Counted from the first letter of the stretch, positions 1 through 8,494 are shown. The stretch: DNA of 59,489 bases from an uncultured Collinsella sp. (GCA_900755005.1 CAAEEX010000047.1:1-59489), one strand, 5' to 3'. Numbers and translations: made by a program. The notes: generated from the letters alone by a model not told the origin.

Positions 1-434
1 GCCGTGGTCGCGCGCCCCGCAACCTGGCGCATCTCCTGCGTAGTCGCGGCGCCGCCCAGGTGCTCCTCGGCATTAAGCTCAACGGGCTCGTAGGCGCCGG
101 CGGGGTAGTCGACGTCGGCGTGCGTGCCCTTGAGGGCTTCGGCGCTGGCAGAGATAAAGTGGCGGTAGACCTGCGAGGACACAACGGTGATGACCGAGCT
201 CACGGCGGCACCGATCACCGATCCGGCGATACCGATCTTGGAGGCAAGCGCGACGCTCGTAGCGGCGGCTGCGGCGCCGGCGATGATCTGGGGAATGGAA
301 ATGTCGTCAAACAGGCCTTTTTTGGGCGCGATGGCCATGGTCTGTCCGATGGAATGGTTCTCGTGCACGCCGTTGTTGAGCGATGCCGGTGTCATGACGC
401 GCGTGCGCGGCGCGTCGGTGTACTTGGTTGTCAT
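1..434 (-). CDS. Small Gly/Ala-rich membrane protein, C-terminus cut by window edge
   Basis: The minus strand is open from an ATG at 434-432 to the left edge (144 codons visible). A good ribosome site (GGGAGG) lies about 6 bases upstream of the ATG. The N-terminal part is polar (start MTTKYTDAPRTRV). Residues about 45-90 are hydrophobic and rich in Ala, Gly and Val (IIAGAAAAATSVALA, then GIAGSVIGAAVSSVITVVSS), which fits one or two membrane segments with glycine-zipper character. The visible C-terminal part is polar and acidic. I do not recognise the family and infer no function. Confidence 0.65.
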   Translation of the reverse strand, partial: MTTKYTDAPRTRVMTPASLNNGVHENHSIGQTMAIAPKKGLFDDISIPQIIAGAAAAATSVALASKIGIAGSVIGAAVSSVITVVSSQVYRHFISASAEALKGTHADVDYPAGAYEPVELNAEEHLGGAATTQEMRQVAGRATT

Positions 435-608
435 ACGGGGTCCTCCCGGTGTAAATCTGCTTCGTTTCATGTAGCCATCAGAGTACCCACCAGATGTGAA
501 TCGTACGTGACATTTAACAGATACCATCAACTCATCAAGGGGGCTTGCTGTCTTTGGTGCAATAGCTTGATGCTAAACTGGATTTACGATTGTGAGGCGG
601 TTTACGTG

Positions 609-848
609 ATGTACCCATATATGACATTCGAAGACGGTACCGAGGTCGTTCATTCTGACCTGATAACAGATGGGGATATCGAAAAGGTTATCGTGCATTT
701 TGAACGACCGACGGTAGAGGGTTTCGACTCCGCTCGCTGTGAGCTGCCTTCCTGTTCGTGGACTGACTGGGAAGGGCATTTTACTCAGAGTGAAAAACGA
801 GCTTTCGAAGAGTGTTTGAGCAAATATTTTAGACTAGTTCGAGTTTAG
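609..848 (+). CDS. Unknown 79-aa protein
   Basis: This is a 79-aa acidic protein starting MYPYMTFEDGTEVVHSDL. The same frame is open far upstream, but that part is antisense to the gene ending at position 1. The ATG at 609 is chosen because coding character begins there and a GAGG lies about 10 bases upstream; an in-frame GTG at 606 is possible. The protein has paired Cys and Trp residues (ARCELPSCSWTDWEGHF) and no membrane segment or signal peptide. I do not recognise a domain. It sits in AT-richer DNA just upstream of the radical SAM operon, but an 80-bp gap separates them and a link is unproven. Confidence 0.6.
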   Translation: MYPYMTFEDGTEVVHSDLITDGDIEKVIVHFERPTVEGFDSARCELPSCSWTDWEGHFTQSEKRAFEECLSKYFRLVRV

Positions 849-927
849 TTCGAATAAAGAAGCCGAACTCGATGACCTAAAGCGTATGCATTTTTAGTAT
901 TAGATGCGTATGAAATGGAGGATGTGA

Positions 928-1209
928 ATGGATGAGCTAATAGACTTTAAAAAACGATTTCTCAAGAATGGCGAGCTGGTTTCAATTCCAAAAAAGGAAA
1001 GCTATAAAAGAATCATGCTGCTATGGGCCGTCTCTTTCTTTGAGTTAAATACAAGTTATACGGAGCTTCAGGTTAATCGTGTGCTGTCACAGCTCTATCC
1101 TGATTATGCCGTGTTGAGGCGGTACTTGGTTGATTATGGATTCCTATTAAGGGATGAGCGAGGCCTGAAATACGAGGTTAATCGTGATGTTCACGGTATT
1201 GAGAGCTAG
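928..1209 (+). CDS. DUF2087 domain protein
   Basis: This 93-aa protein fits DUF2087, a small winged-helix-like domain often found alone or at the C-terminus of regulators. The family pattern is visible: an IPKKES..KRIMLL segment at about residues 19-32, then F-E-x-N-x-x-Y-x-E-x-x-V-N, and LRRYLVDYGFLLRDERGLKYE near the end (quoted loosely; key residues are the LRR-LVD and the final R-G-Y). TGGAGG lies upstream of the ATG. Its 3' end overlaps the MFS gene by about 23-26 bases, so translation is probably coupled. As first gene of the radical SAM/peptide operon it could be the operon's regulator; that is inference. Confidence 0.8.
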   Translation: MDELIDFKKRFLKNGELVSIPKKESYKRIMLLWAVSFFELNTSYTELQVNRVLSQLYPDYAVLRRYLVDYGFLLRDERGLKYEVNRDVHGIES

Positions 1210-2371
1210 CCGTCCGGTTCGGGTCCTATATATTGCTAGAGGGATAAGCGAAATAGGCAATTGGTGTGCGAATATTGCTTTGCCAATGCTGATTTACGAG
1301 GTAACTCACGATGTTTCTGCAACTGCTTTGATGGTCTGCTGCAGATTTGCCCCCTCTCTGTTTTCAGTTGCGCTCGCGCAGCTGCCTCAGAAGATGGGTA
1401 TCGGGACACTGCAGGCCATGAGATTGGCAGACTTAATTCGCGCGGGATTATTCGTTTGCTATATTTTTGTTGATAGTAAATGGAGTATGTTTGCTATTAC
1501 GTGCGCGGTATCGCTTTGCCGAACGGTTGAAATGCCCTGCTTTTACTCGTTGTTAAGAGCCAATACGAATAGTATCAATCGCGACGTAATTAATAATTCG
1601 TTTGGGTTTCTGCAGAATTTGATGATGGTTCTGGGGCCAGTTGCCGGCGGTTTTGTTGTCGCTCAATTTGGGGCGGAGGCTGTTCTTGCATTAGACGCGC
1701 TTTCTTTTGCCGCGTCGTTTTGGTTGCTGCGAGATGTTCCGTCGGTTATCGAGGTTAATGATAAAGAGGGGATAAGCAAAAATGAAAAAAACAGGACTGC
1801 ATTTAGTGATCTTAGCGCGAAGCACTTGGCAATTGGTTTCCTATTAATCGATATTTCTAGTGGCGTGGCATTCGGCTCTCTGAATTCTCTTTTGCCAGCT
1901 ATTGCGCAATTGCAATTTGACTCGTCATCGATACAATACGGATTCCTTCAGAGTAGTCTTACAATCGGACTGTTGTTCGGAAATACAATATATGGTCGTT
2001 TAATCAGTGGTTCCGATTGCGTTAAATCATATTGTTTTGTGACGTATCTTGCGCTCGGTGCGTATCTGGCGTTTGGCTATCGCTATGCGTCTGGGATATC
2101 GTTTATTTTCCTTTTTATCGTCGGTGCCGGAAACGCCATTCAAGATGTGCTTCTCATAACATCGCTGCAGGATTTGGCGAGAGACGGATCTGAATCGATA
2201 AGCCTGTTTTCAATTAGGGAGTCTTTGCAATCGGTTGCTGTTGTTATTTCAACACTCCTTGTTTCGCTGTTCACGAGCATCGCGATGTTCTCAATTCTCG
2301 TTACAGGACTTGGTGTATTTTCAATTATGATGGTAGTTGTGTTTCAATTGAATTATTTGCGAAAGATGTGA
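1187..2371 (+). CDS. MFS transporter, probable exporter of the peptide locus
   Basis: This is a polytopic membrane protein of about 394 residues with roughly 12 hydrophobic segments and the major facilitator layout of the macrolide-efflux/enterobactin-exporter type. It opens with a first helix containing GISEIGNWCANIALPMLIYEV-like sequence (key residues G, N, W). GTG 1184 and ATG 1187 are adjacent starts; ATG 1187 is chosen because GAGG lies 9 bases upstream. The start is inside the DUF2087 gene, and the stop is 7 bases before the radical SAM start. In this operon the simplest role is export of the modified small peptide, or self-protection. Substrate unknown. Confidence 0.85.
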   Translation: MFTVLRASRPVRVLYIARGISEIGNWCANIALPMLIYEVTHDVSATALMVCCRFAPSLFSVALAQLPQKMGIGTLQAMRLADLIRAGLFVCYIFVDSKWSMFAITCAVSLCRTVEMPCFYSLLRANTNSINRDVINNSFGFLQNLMMVLGPVAGGFVVAQFGAEAVLALDALSFAASFWLLRDVPSVIEVNDKEGISKNEKNRTAFSDLSAKHLAIGFLLIDISSGVAFGSLNSLLPAIAQLQFDSSSIQYGFLQSSLTIGLLFGNTIYGRLISGSDCVKSYCFVTYLALGAYLAFGYRYASGISFIFLFIVGAGNAIQDVLLITSLQDLARDGSESISLFSIRESLQSVAVVISTLLVSLFTSIAMFSILVTGLGVFSIMMVVVFQLNYLRKM

Positions 2372-2378
2372 CGTTGAT

Positions 2379-4700
2379 ATGCCTAAAACGCTTTTAGTAT
2401 TTCCCCCAGGATGGAGTCCAGTGGGGCCGTATCTTGCCTTGCCTGTTTTGAAGTCATATCTTCAAGAGGTTGAACAATGCAAAGTTGACATTGTTGACTT
2501 AAACGTGGAATTTTACGATGACCTCCTATCTTTTAGAAATGTCGAAGAGTGCTGTAAAAGGTATCGGGAATCAAAGGATTCGTTTAGTTCGAATGTTCAA
2601 TTAACAATTGAGTTGATACAAAAGTCAGCACTTAATGTTGACGAAGCAAAAGATATTTTCAGATCGAAGAGATACTTTAATCTAAAAGAAAGACAATATG
2701 CTGAAAACATTTTTAGAAATGCACTCTATATCATAAATCACGTCTCATATGGAGTTAAATACACGTTCAACTCCATAGATCTGCCCTATGATTATTATTC
2801 GACACCAGAAATAATGAAAGCGCTTGCGGATACCTTGCATAATCCGTTTATTTCCTTCTATGAAACTGCCTTTCTTAAGCGTATTCAGAGGGAAAAATTC
2901 GAGTTTATTGGGATTTCGGTGAGCGGCTGTTTCCAATTGATTTCTGCAGTTACGTTAGCGAAACTGATTAAAGAAGAATGTCCATCTGTTAAACACGTCT
3001 CATTGGGCGGCAATTACATTACTCGTTTAGCAGATGACTGCATGAAAGAATGGCATCCCTTTTTTGAATACATTGATTCGATAATGATGTATGACGGCGA
3101 AGAGCCGCTTGCACGTCTTCTTGAGGCTCTTGACTCTGGTGATGACAATCTCGACTGTGTTCCAAACCTTTGCCATGCTAAAGGTGGAAAGATATATAAA
3201 AACCATCGGATTGAGCAAACATTTATCAACGATACAGTTCCCGATTTCGATGGCTTCGCCCTTTCTAAATACTTCATGCCTGAGTTAATATTGCCGGTTT
3301 ATTCCTCTAGGCAGTGTTTTAATCATTGCGCCTTCTGCACCATTCCCGGTGCTACCGGTGGTTGTTACCGAAAGATGCCTATATCGAGAGTATTTGAAAT
3401 AATGTGTCGGTTAAATGAAAAATACGGCACGAGAGTTTTCTCTTTTGTGGATGAAACATTCGAAGGCAAAAGAATGGAGCAACTCGCGGATGAAATAAAC
3501 GCATCGGGAAAAACGTTTTTCTGGCATGGAGAAACGAGGTTCTCTCCAACCTTAAGTACAGACGTTTTCAACAAGATATACCAAAGTGGATGTAGGCAGA
3601 TTCAGTTTGGCCTCGAGTCATACAACCAAAGAGTTCTTGATCTAATGAAGAAGAACACGAGAGTTGATTGGATTGATCGCAATATCCATGATTGTCTCAA
3701 TGCGGGTATTCCTGTTCATCTATTCTTTATGATTGGCTTTCCGACCGAAACTAAAGAAGAGGCTCTGAACACCTTAGCTTATACAGAGAATGTTTTGAAT
3801 TATTCAAAACAGGTATGTGGTGTTCCATATTCCACGAGAGGATTTACGAATTTTGGTCTCGTTATGGGGTCGGATGTTTGGAATCATCCCGATAAGTATG
3901 GTGTCTCTGTAATGCCGAAGTCCCAATATGAGGATTTGCGCCTCGAAGTGGATTATGTTTCAGGCACTGGTTTAACTTTAAATGAAGCAAAATCCTTATC
4001 TGATGAGCATCATATTGATTTTTATATGCAAGAAGTCATAAACGGTAGCGACACAATTGACTTGCCCCAGCGGCTTCATATTTCAGAGGTGACCTGGATC
4101 CTAGATTCTATTCACGCTGTCAGGTATAAGGGACATTTGACCAAAGTAAAGCGACGGCTGACTAGTCTAAATCCAGCTGATCGAATCTGGCTGGATTCCA
4201 AGACCTCTGTCGTGCTCGTTGAGCCATTTGCCTACTTCTATAATTCTGAATACCATCATGTCTATGCTGTTTCCCAGTTGGTATACCTTAAGTTGGCCCG
4301 TTTATTGGAGGCCGATTGTAGCATTTCTCTTATCCTTGATCAGGGCGATCTCGAGCTGACAAGGGCGATAGAAGAACTGTTGCATTATGGATTGCTGAAT
4401 ACAAATATCGATGCCGATTATGTAATGCACGATAATGGTTTTCAATTGGTTAAAAGTTCGTTTGTGAAAGAAGTCGGACGCTCAAAAGAGGGGTTAAGAG
4501 TACTGCTGAGTTGTGCCACCCATAGAATGTGTGCGGTTAATGATTTTTCGTTCGCTTTGCTTTCGTTGTTTGAAAAGCCGATTACTAAGAACGAGGTGCG
4601 CGACATTTTGAAAAAAGAGGGACTATCGGCAAGCGAGGAGCAATTAAACAAGTTGGTTGATAATTGCATGAAAGCAGATATACTACAATTAATTAGATAG
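2379..4700 (+). CDS. Radical SAM protein with cobalamin-binding-like N-terminus and C-terminal winged-helix regions (candidate RiPP maturase)
   Basis: This 773-aa protein carries the radical SAM cluster motif CxxxCxxC at C313, C317 and C320 (CFNHCAFCTIPG). The N-terminal ~300 residues resemble the Rossmann-type B12-binding region of B12-dependent radical SAM enzymes (GPYLALPVLKSYLQE at the start, FIGISVSG and VSLGGNYI later). I see no DxHxxG motif, so any cobalamin would be bound without that His. After the TIM barrel come about 300 residues with two stretches, about 627-677 and 719-773, that read like PqqD/RRE peptide-binding winged helices. The next gene, 13 bases downstream, encodes a 36-aa peptide. 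Together these suggest C-methylation or another radical modification of that peptide. Base composition is clearly AT-richer than the flanking core genes. Confidence 0.8.
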   Translation: MPKTLLVFPPGWSPVGPYLALPVLKSYLQEVEQCKVDIVDLNVEFYDDLLSFRNVEECCKRYRESKDSFSSNVQLTIELIQKSALNVDEAKDIFRSKRYFNLKERQYAENIFRNALYIINHVSYGVKYTFNSIDLPYDYYSTPEIMKALADTLHNPFISFYETAFLKRIQREKFEFIGISVSGCFQLISAVTLAKLIKEECPSVKHVSLGGNYITRLADDCMKEWHPFFEYIDSIMMYDGEEPLARLLEALDSGDDNLDCVPNLCHAKGGKIYKNHRIEQTFINDTVPDFDGFALSKYFMPELILPVYSSRQCFNHCAFCTIPGATGGCYRKMPISRVFEIMCRLNEKYGTRVFSFVDETFEGKRMEQLADEINASGKTFFWHGETRFSPTLSTDVFNKIYQSGCRQIQFGLESYNQRVLDLMKKNTRVDWIDRNIHDCLNAGIPVHLFFMIGFPTETKEEALNTLAYTENVLNYSKQVCGVPYSTRGFTNFGLVMGSDVWNHPDKYGVSVMPKSQYEDLRLEVDYVSGTGLTLNEAKSLSDEHHIDFYMQEVINGSDTIDLPQRLHISEVTWILDSIHAVRYKGHLTKVKRRLTSLNPADRIWLDSKTSVVLVEPFAYFYNSEYHHVYAVSQLVYLKLARLLEADCSISLILDQGDLELTRAIEELLHYGLLNTNIDADYVMHDNGFQLVKSSFVKEVGRSKEGLRVLLSCATHRMCAVNDFSFALLSLFEKPITKNEVRDILKKEGLSASEEQLNKLVDNCMKADILQLIR

Positions 4701-4713
4701 AGGAGGTTTCTGC

Positions 4714-4824
4714 ATGGACGTTATTAACAAAGATCTCTTGGAGCAACTGAAAGAGTTTCAGGAAGAGGGCGTCGTGGTAGAAGTGTTCGACTTTGAGGAC
4801 TACATGGATAAATTCTGCCATTAG
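4714..4824 (+). CDS. 36-aa peptide, candidate RiPP precursor
   Basis: The ATG at 4714 is preceded by a very strong ribosome site (AGAGGAGG, 7-base spacing) starting at the stop of the radical SAM gene. The ORF is 37 codons and ends in TAG at 4822. The peptide starts MDVINKDLLEQLKEFQEEG, a helical acidic leader-like segment. A VVVEV stretch follows, then an acidic/aromatic tail FDFEDYMDKFCH ending in Cys-His. A factor-independent terminator follows 22 bases later. Size, acidity, position directly behind a radical SAM protein with RRE-like regions, and the exporter upstream are the usual features of a RiPP precursor. The core is probably the aromatic/Asp-rich C-terminal 12 residues. The product class is not recognised. 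Confidence 0.7.
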   Translation: MDVINKDLLEQLKEFQEEGVVVEVFDFEDYMDKFCH

Positions 4825-4846
4825 TTTCGGAATTTACTCGCCTCGC

Positions 4847-4882
4847 TTAAAGGAGAAGTCGATTATCGATTTCTCCTTTTTA
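4847..4882 (+). terminator. Rho-independent terminator of the radical SAM/peptide operon
   Basis: AAAGGAGAA at 4849-4857 pairs with TTCTCCTTT at about 4871-4879, with an inner TCGAT/ATCGA extension, and runs into TTTTT. It lies 22 bases after the peptide stop. Confidence 0.85.
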
Positions 4883-4924
4883 ATTAAAGATATTTTTGAA
4901 ATACATGCTCTTAGCACAGGTTGG

Positions 4925-4944
4925 CCTCTCAGTAAACTGGGAGG
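4925..4944 (+). other. Short hairpin upstream of nadE
   Basis: CCTCTCAG at 4925-4932 pairs with CTGGGAGG at 4937-4944 (one G-U pair) around a TAAA loop, followed by TTGCTTT. It may be a second weak terminator or a leader hairpin. The rest of 4883-5011 shows nothing I can name. Confidence 0.4.
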
Positions 4945-5011
4945 TTGCTTTGGCTAGTTAGAGATATGTGAACGTCCGTTAGACTGAATCTCAGGGTAGA
5001 AGGGGCCTCCA

Positions 5012-7012
5012 GTGTCCAGATCAACAAGGCAATGCTGCGTTTCGGCTAATAAGAACGATGGCTTTTTGCGTGTGGCGGCGGCGTCGCCCAAGATTCGCGT
5101 GGCCGATGTCGAGGGCAATGCCGAGGTTGCGCTGGCGGCTGTTCGCGAGGCTACCGAGCGCGGCGTTCGCGCGCTGGTGCTGCCCGAGCTTAACTTGTGC
5201 GGCTATACCGCGGCCGACCTGTTCCATAACCGCACGCTGCTGCATGCCTGCGAGGCTGCTCTGGTGCATATCCTCGATGAGACTCGTGAACTGCCGATTG
5301 TCTTTACCATCGGTCTTCCCGTTGCAGCTGCCGAGAATATCTACAACTGCGCCGCCGTGTGCTGCGCGGGCGAGCTTTTGGGCCTCACGGCCAAGAAGTA
5401 TCTGCCCAACTATGGCGAGTTCTATGAGCGCCGTTGGTTTGCTCCGGCGCCTGCGGATCCCGTGTGGGTTGAATTTGCCGGCCAGGGTCCGGTCCCGCTG
5501 GGTTCGGGGCTTGTCTACCGTTGCTGTGATGAAGGTGCCGAGGATATGGCGCTGGGCGTTGAGATCTGCGAGGACCTGTGGGTGCCAGCGCCGCCTTCGA
5601 CCGAGATGACGCTTGCCGGTGCGACGGTGATTCTCAACCCGTCGGCTTCGGACGAAATCATCGGTAAGGCAGACTATCGCCGCAGCCTCATCTCTAACCA
5701 GAGCGCACGCCTGTACTGCGCCTATGCCTATGCGGACGCGAGCGAGGGCGAGTCCACGACCGACATGGTCTTTGCAGGCGAGAACCTCGTCTACGAAAAC
5801 GGCTCCAAGCTCGCCGCGACCAAACTGCTTACCTGCGATATGGCCGTCGCCGACGTCGACCTTGACCGCCTGGTTGCCGAGCGCCGTCGCTCGACGACGT
5901 GGACGCGCACCGACGATGCGCCGGAGGCCACGGCCGTTGAGTTTTCGTTTGAGGGCGTACTGGCCGAAGAACCTGTCCTGCGCGATGCCTGCGATATCGA
6001 CCGCGTTTTCCCCCGCGCGCCCTTCGTGCCGGCCGACCACGGCGACTTGGCCGAGCGCTGCGAGACGATCCTCGATCTGCAGACTGCGGGCCTCAAGACC
6101 CGCTTTGCCCACACAGGTACCAAGGCTGCGGTCATCGGCCTTTCGGGCGGCTTGGACTCCACGCTAGCGCTGCTTGTGACCGTGCGTGCGTTCGACGCCT
6201 TGGGCCTGCCGCGCACCGGTATCACGGCCGTGTCCATGCCCGGCTTTGGCACGACGCACCGCACCAAGTCCAATGCCGAGTCGCTCGCTCGCGACCTAGG
6301 CGTGAGCTTTCGCGAAGTCTCGATCCATGCAGCCGTGGAGCAGCATTTTAAGGACATCGAGCACGACCCGACCGTCCAGGACGTGACTTACGAGAACAGC
6401 CAGGCGCGCGAGCGTACGCAGATTCTGATGGATCTGGCCAACCAGGCTGGCGGTTTTGTCATTGGCACGGGCGACCTGTCGGAGCTGGCGCTCGGCTGGG
6501 CTACCTATAACGGCGACCATATGAGCATGTATGCCGTCAACGCGAGCGTGCCCAAGACGCTTGTGCGCCATCTGGTGCGCTATGCGGCTGATGTCTTTGG
6601 CGGGCGCATTGCCGAGGTCTTGCTCGATATCCTCGATACGCCGGTGTCCCCCGAGCTTCTGCCGCCCACGGGTGACGGCGAGATCGCCCAGAAGACCGAG
6701 GATCTGGTGGGCCCCTACGAGCTGCACGACTACTTCCTCTACTACTTGCTGCGTTTTGGCTTTGAGCCGGGCAAGATCTACCGCATGGCACTCAAGAGTT
6801 TCGAGGGTGTCTACGACGCCAAGACCGTCCACACGTGGCTGCGTACGTTCTATCGTCGCTTCTTTGCCCAGCAGTTTAAGCGCAGCTGCCTGCCCGATGG
6901 CCCCAAGGTTGGCTCGGTGACGCTCAGCCCGCGCGGCGATTGGCGTATGCCGAGTGACGCCAGCTCGCGTCTGTGGCTTGCGCAGATCGACGCGCTCAAT
7001 CCAGTTGACTAA
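5012..7012 (+). CDS. nadE: Glutamine-dependent NAD+ synthase
   Basis: This 666-aa enzyme converts deamido-NAD+ to NAD+ using ATP and ammonia released from glutamine, in the cytoplasm. Residues about 20-310 are a nitrilase-type amidase with the catalytic triad visible: E59 (LPELNLCGY), K128/129 (AKKYLPNYGEF) and C186 (GVEICEDLW). Residues about 345-650 are the NAD synthase domain with the ATP-pyrophosphatase loop SGGLDS at 378-383. The length is typical of the two-domain actinobacterial form. The GTG at 5012 is chosen because AGGGG lies 6 bases upstream; homology becomes evident from about residue 16. High-GC codon use contrasts with the upstream island. A perfect GC hairpin with a T run follows the gene. 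Confidence 0.95.
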   Translation: MSRSTRQCCVSANKNDGFLRVAAASPKIRVADVEGNAEVALAAVREATERGVRALVLPELNLCGYTAADLFHNRTLLHACEAALVHILDETRELPIVFTIGLPVAAAENIYNCAAVCCAGELLGLTAKKYLPNYGEFYERRWFAPAPADPVWVEFAGQGPVPLGSGLVYRCCDEGAEDMALGVEICEDLWVPAPPSTEMTLAGATVILNPSASDEIIGKADYRRSLISNQSARLYCAYAYADASEGESTTDMVFAGENLVYENGSKLAATKLLTCDMAVADVDLDRLVAERRRSTTWTRTDDAPEATAVEFSFEGVLAEEPVLRDACDIDRVFPRAPFVPADHGDLAERCETILDLQTAGLKTRFAHTGTKAAVIGLSGGLDSTLALLVTVRAFDALGLPRTGITAVSMPGFGTTHRTKSNAESLARDLGVSFREVSIHAAVEQHFKDIEHDPTVQDVTYENSQARERTQILMDLANQAGGFVIGTGDLSELALGWATYNGDHMSMYAVNASVPKTLVRHLVRYAADVFGGRIAEVLLDILDTPVSPELLPPTGDGEIAQKTEDLVGPYELHDYFLYYLLRFGFEPGKIYRMALKSFEGVYDAKTVHTWLRTFYRRFFAQQFKRSCLPDGPKVGSVTLSPRGDWRMPSDASSRLWLAQIDALNPVD

Positions 7013-7040
7013 GGTTGGCTAAATTGAACCAATACGGGGG

Positions 7041-7069
7041 TTGCAAGCGTTACACTTTTGCAATCTGAT
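7041..7069 (+). promoter_or_regulatory. Possible sigma70-type promoter for the aminotransferase
   Basis: TTGCAA (7041-7046), a 17-base spacer and TCTGAT (7064-7069). The match is moderate. If it is real, the GC hairpin at 7081-7106 lies in the leader of the next gene. Confidence 0.3.
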
Positions 7070-7079
7070 GGCCCGTATC

Positions 7080-7111
7080 GCGCGGCGCTCTTGTCGGAGC
7101 GCCGCGTTTTT
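7080..7111 (+). terminator. Terminator-like GC hairpin between nadE and the aminotransferase
   Basis: CGCGGCGCTC at 7081-7090 pairs perfectly with GAGCGCCGCG at 7097-7106 and is followed by TTTTTAT. It probably ends nadE transcription; it could also act as an attenuator for the downstream gene. Confidence 0.75.
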
Positions 7112-7129
7112 ATATCGGAAGGTGGCACC

Positions 7130-8293
7130 ATGCAGGCATCGCAGCGTCTCGACCGCTTTGGCGCGGAGGTCTTCGCCTCGCTCAACAACAAGCTGCTTGC
7201 GCTGAAGGCTCAGGGCAAGACCATTTACAACATGAGCGTGGGCACGCCCGACTTTAAGCCGTACGGCCACGTGGTCGAGGCGCTCACACAGGCAGCCCAG
7301 GATCCCGAGATGTGGAAGTATGCCCTGTGCGACCTGCCCGAACTCAAGCAAGCCGTGTGCGATTACTACGAGCGTCGCTTTGGCGTTTCGGGCATTACGC
7401 CGTCTATGGTGCAGTCGTGCAACGGCACGCAGGAGGGCGTGGGCCATTTGGGCCTGGCCCTGCTCGATCCGGGTGACACCATCCTGGTTCCCGATCCGTG
7501 CTACCCGGTCTTTGAGGCGGGTGCGAAGATTGCCGATGCCAAGCTCGAGTACTATCCGCTGGTTGCCGAGCATAATTACCTGCCCTATGTGGCGGGTATC
7601 GATCCCGAGGTGGCCGATCGTGCCAAGTATATGATCGTGTCGCTGCCCGCAAACCCGGTCGGCTCGTTGGGCACGCCCGAGGTCTACGAGGAGATCATCG
7701 CTTTTGCCCGCGAGCACGACCTGCTGATCGTTCACGACAACGCATACTCCGACATCGTGTTCGACGGCGAGCCGGGCGGCAGCTTCTTGCAGTATCCCGG
7801 TGCGCTCGAGGTGGGCGTGGAGTTCTTCTCGCTTTCCAAGTCGTTTAACGTCACCGGTGCCCGCATCGGCTTTTTGGTCGGTCGCGAGGATGTTGTCTCG
7901 GCCTTTGCCAAGCTGCGCGGCCAGATCGACTTTGGTATGTTCTTCCCGATCCAGAAGGCTGCTATCGCCTGCCTGAACGGTCCGCGCGATGAGGTCGAGG
8001 CGCAGCGTCTGAAGTACCAGGAGCGCCGCGATGCCCTGTGCGACGGTCTTGAGGGCCTGGGCTGGGAGCGTCCCAACGCGCATGGCTCTATGTTTGTGTG
8101 GGCCAAGCTTCCCGGTGGTCGCACCGATTCCATGGCGTTTTGCGAGGAGCTCATGGAGAAGGCCGGCGTTGTGGTGACGCCGGGCGCGAGCTTTGGTCCT
8201 TCGGGCGAGGGGCACGTGCGCATGGCGCTGGTCCTGCCGCCCGATCAGATTGCTTTGGCTGTCGAGGCCATCCGCGAGGCGGGTCTGTATTAG
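7130..8293 (+). CDS. Class I/II pyridoxal-phosphate aminotransferase (candidate N-acetyl-LL-diaminopimelate aminotransferase)
   Basis: This 387-aa fold-type I aminotransferase has SLSKSFNVTGARIGF with the PLP-binding Lys, NPVGS in the substrate region and DNAYSD before it. The ATG at 7130 is chosen because GGAAGGTGG lies directly upstream; the open frame extends 72 bases further through the hairpin and is not coding. Sequence alone does not fix the substrate. The window contains dapH (acetyltransferase) and an M20 deacetylase but no other aminotransferase, and the N-acetyl lysine route needs exactly this step, so a PatA-like role is reasonable inference. Another amino-acid transaminase is equally possible. 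Confidence 0.85.
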   Translation: MQASQRLDRFGAEVFASLNNKLLALKAQGKTIYNMSVGTPDFKPYGHVVEALTQAAQDPEMWKYALCDLPELKQAVCDYYERRFGVSGITPSMVQSCNGTQEGVGHLGLALLDPGDTILVPDPCYPVFEAGAKIADAKLEYYPLVAEHNYLPYVAGIDPEVADRAKYMIVSLPANPVGSLGTPEVYEEIIAFAREHDLLIVHDNAYSDIVFDGEPGGSFLQYPGALEVGVEFFSLSKSFNVTGARIGFLVGREDVVSAFAKLRGQIDFGMFFPIQKAAIACLNGPRDEVEAQRLKYQERRDALCDGLEGLGWERPNAHGSMFVWAKLPGGRTDSMAFCEELMEKAGVVVTPGASFGPSGEGHVRMALVLPPDQIALAVEAIREAGLY

Positions 8294-8436
8294 AAACCTG
8301 TTTCGACTCGTCAATAGCTCGAAACCGATTTCGTGCAGTTATTTTACGAATCCTGCAAACAATTTCGGTAAACGGTCGATTTTTGGCTGCGAATAGGAGC
8401 ATAATCAAAGTCCCGATTGGATGTATTGGGATTACG

Positions 8437-8469
8437 ACAAGCCGCTCGGGTCGTTCCCGGGTGGCTTGT
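8437..8469 (+). other. 33-base hairpin in the ldh leader
   Basis: ACAAGCC at 8437-8443 pairs with GGCTTGT at 8463-8469; the inner CTCGGG/CCCGGG pairs with one G-U around a TCGTT loop. It ends about 25 bases before the ldh start. It may be the aminotransferase terminator or an ldh leader structure. The rest of 8294-8494 shows no gene. Confidence 0.5.
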
Positions 8470-8494
8470 TTGTGGAGAGAGATGGGAGTTTCTA

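Noticed and set aside
60..608. Long plus-strand open frame leading into the 79-aa gene
   Set aside because: It is antisense to the well-supported minus-strand membrane protein ending at the edge, has no ribosome site and reads as non-coding.
5021..8314. Long minus-strand open frames opposite nadE and the aminotransferase
   Set aside because: They are mirror frames of high-GC genes; the plus-strand products have complete family motifs.
8377..8405. Promoter for ldh with CATAAT as -10
   Set aside because: The -10 is acceptable but no -35 is recognisable at a suitable distance.
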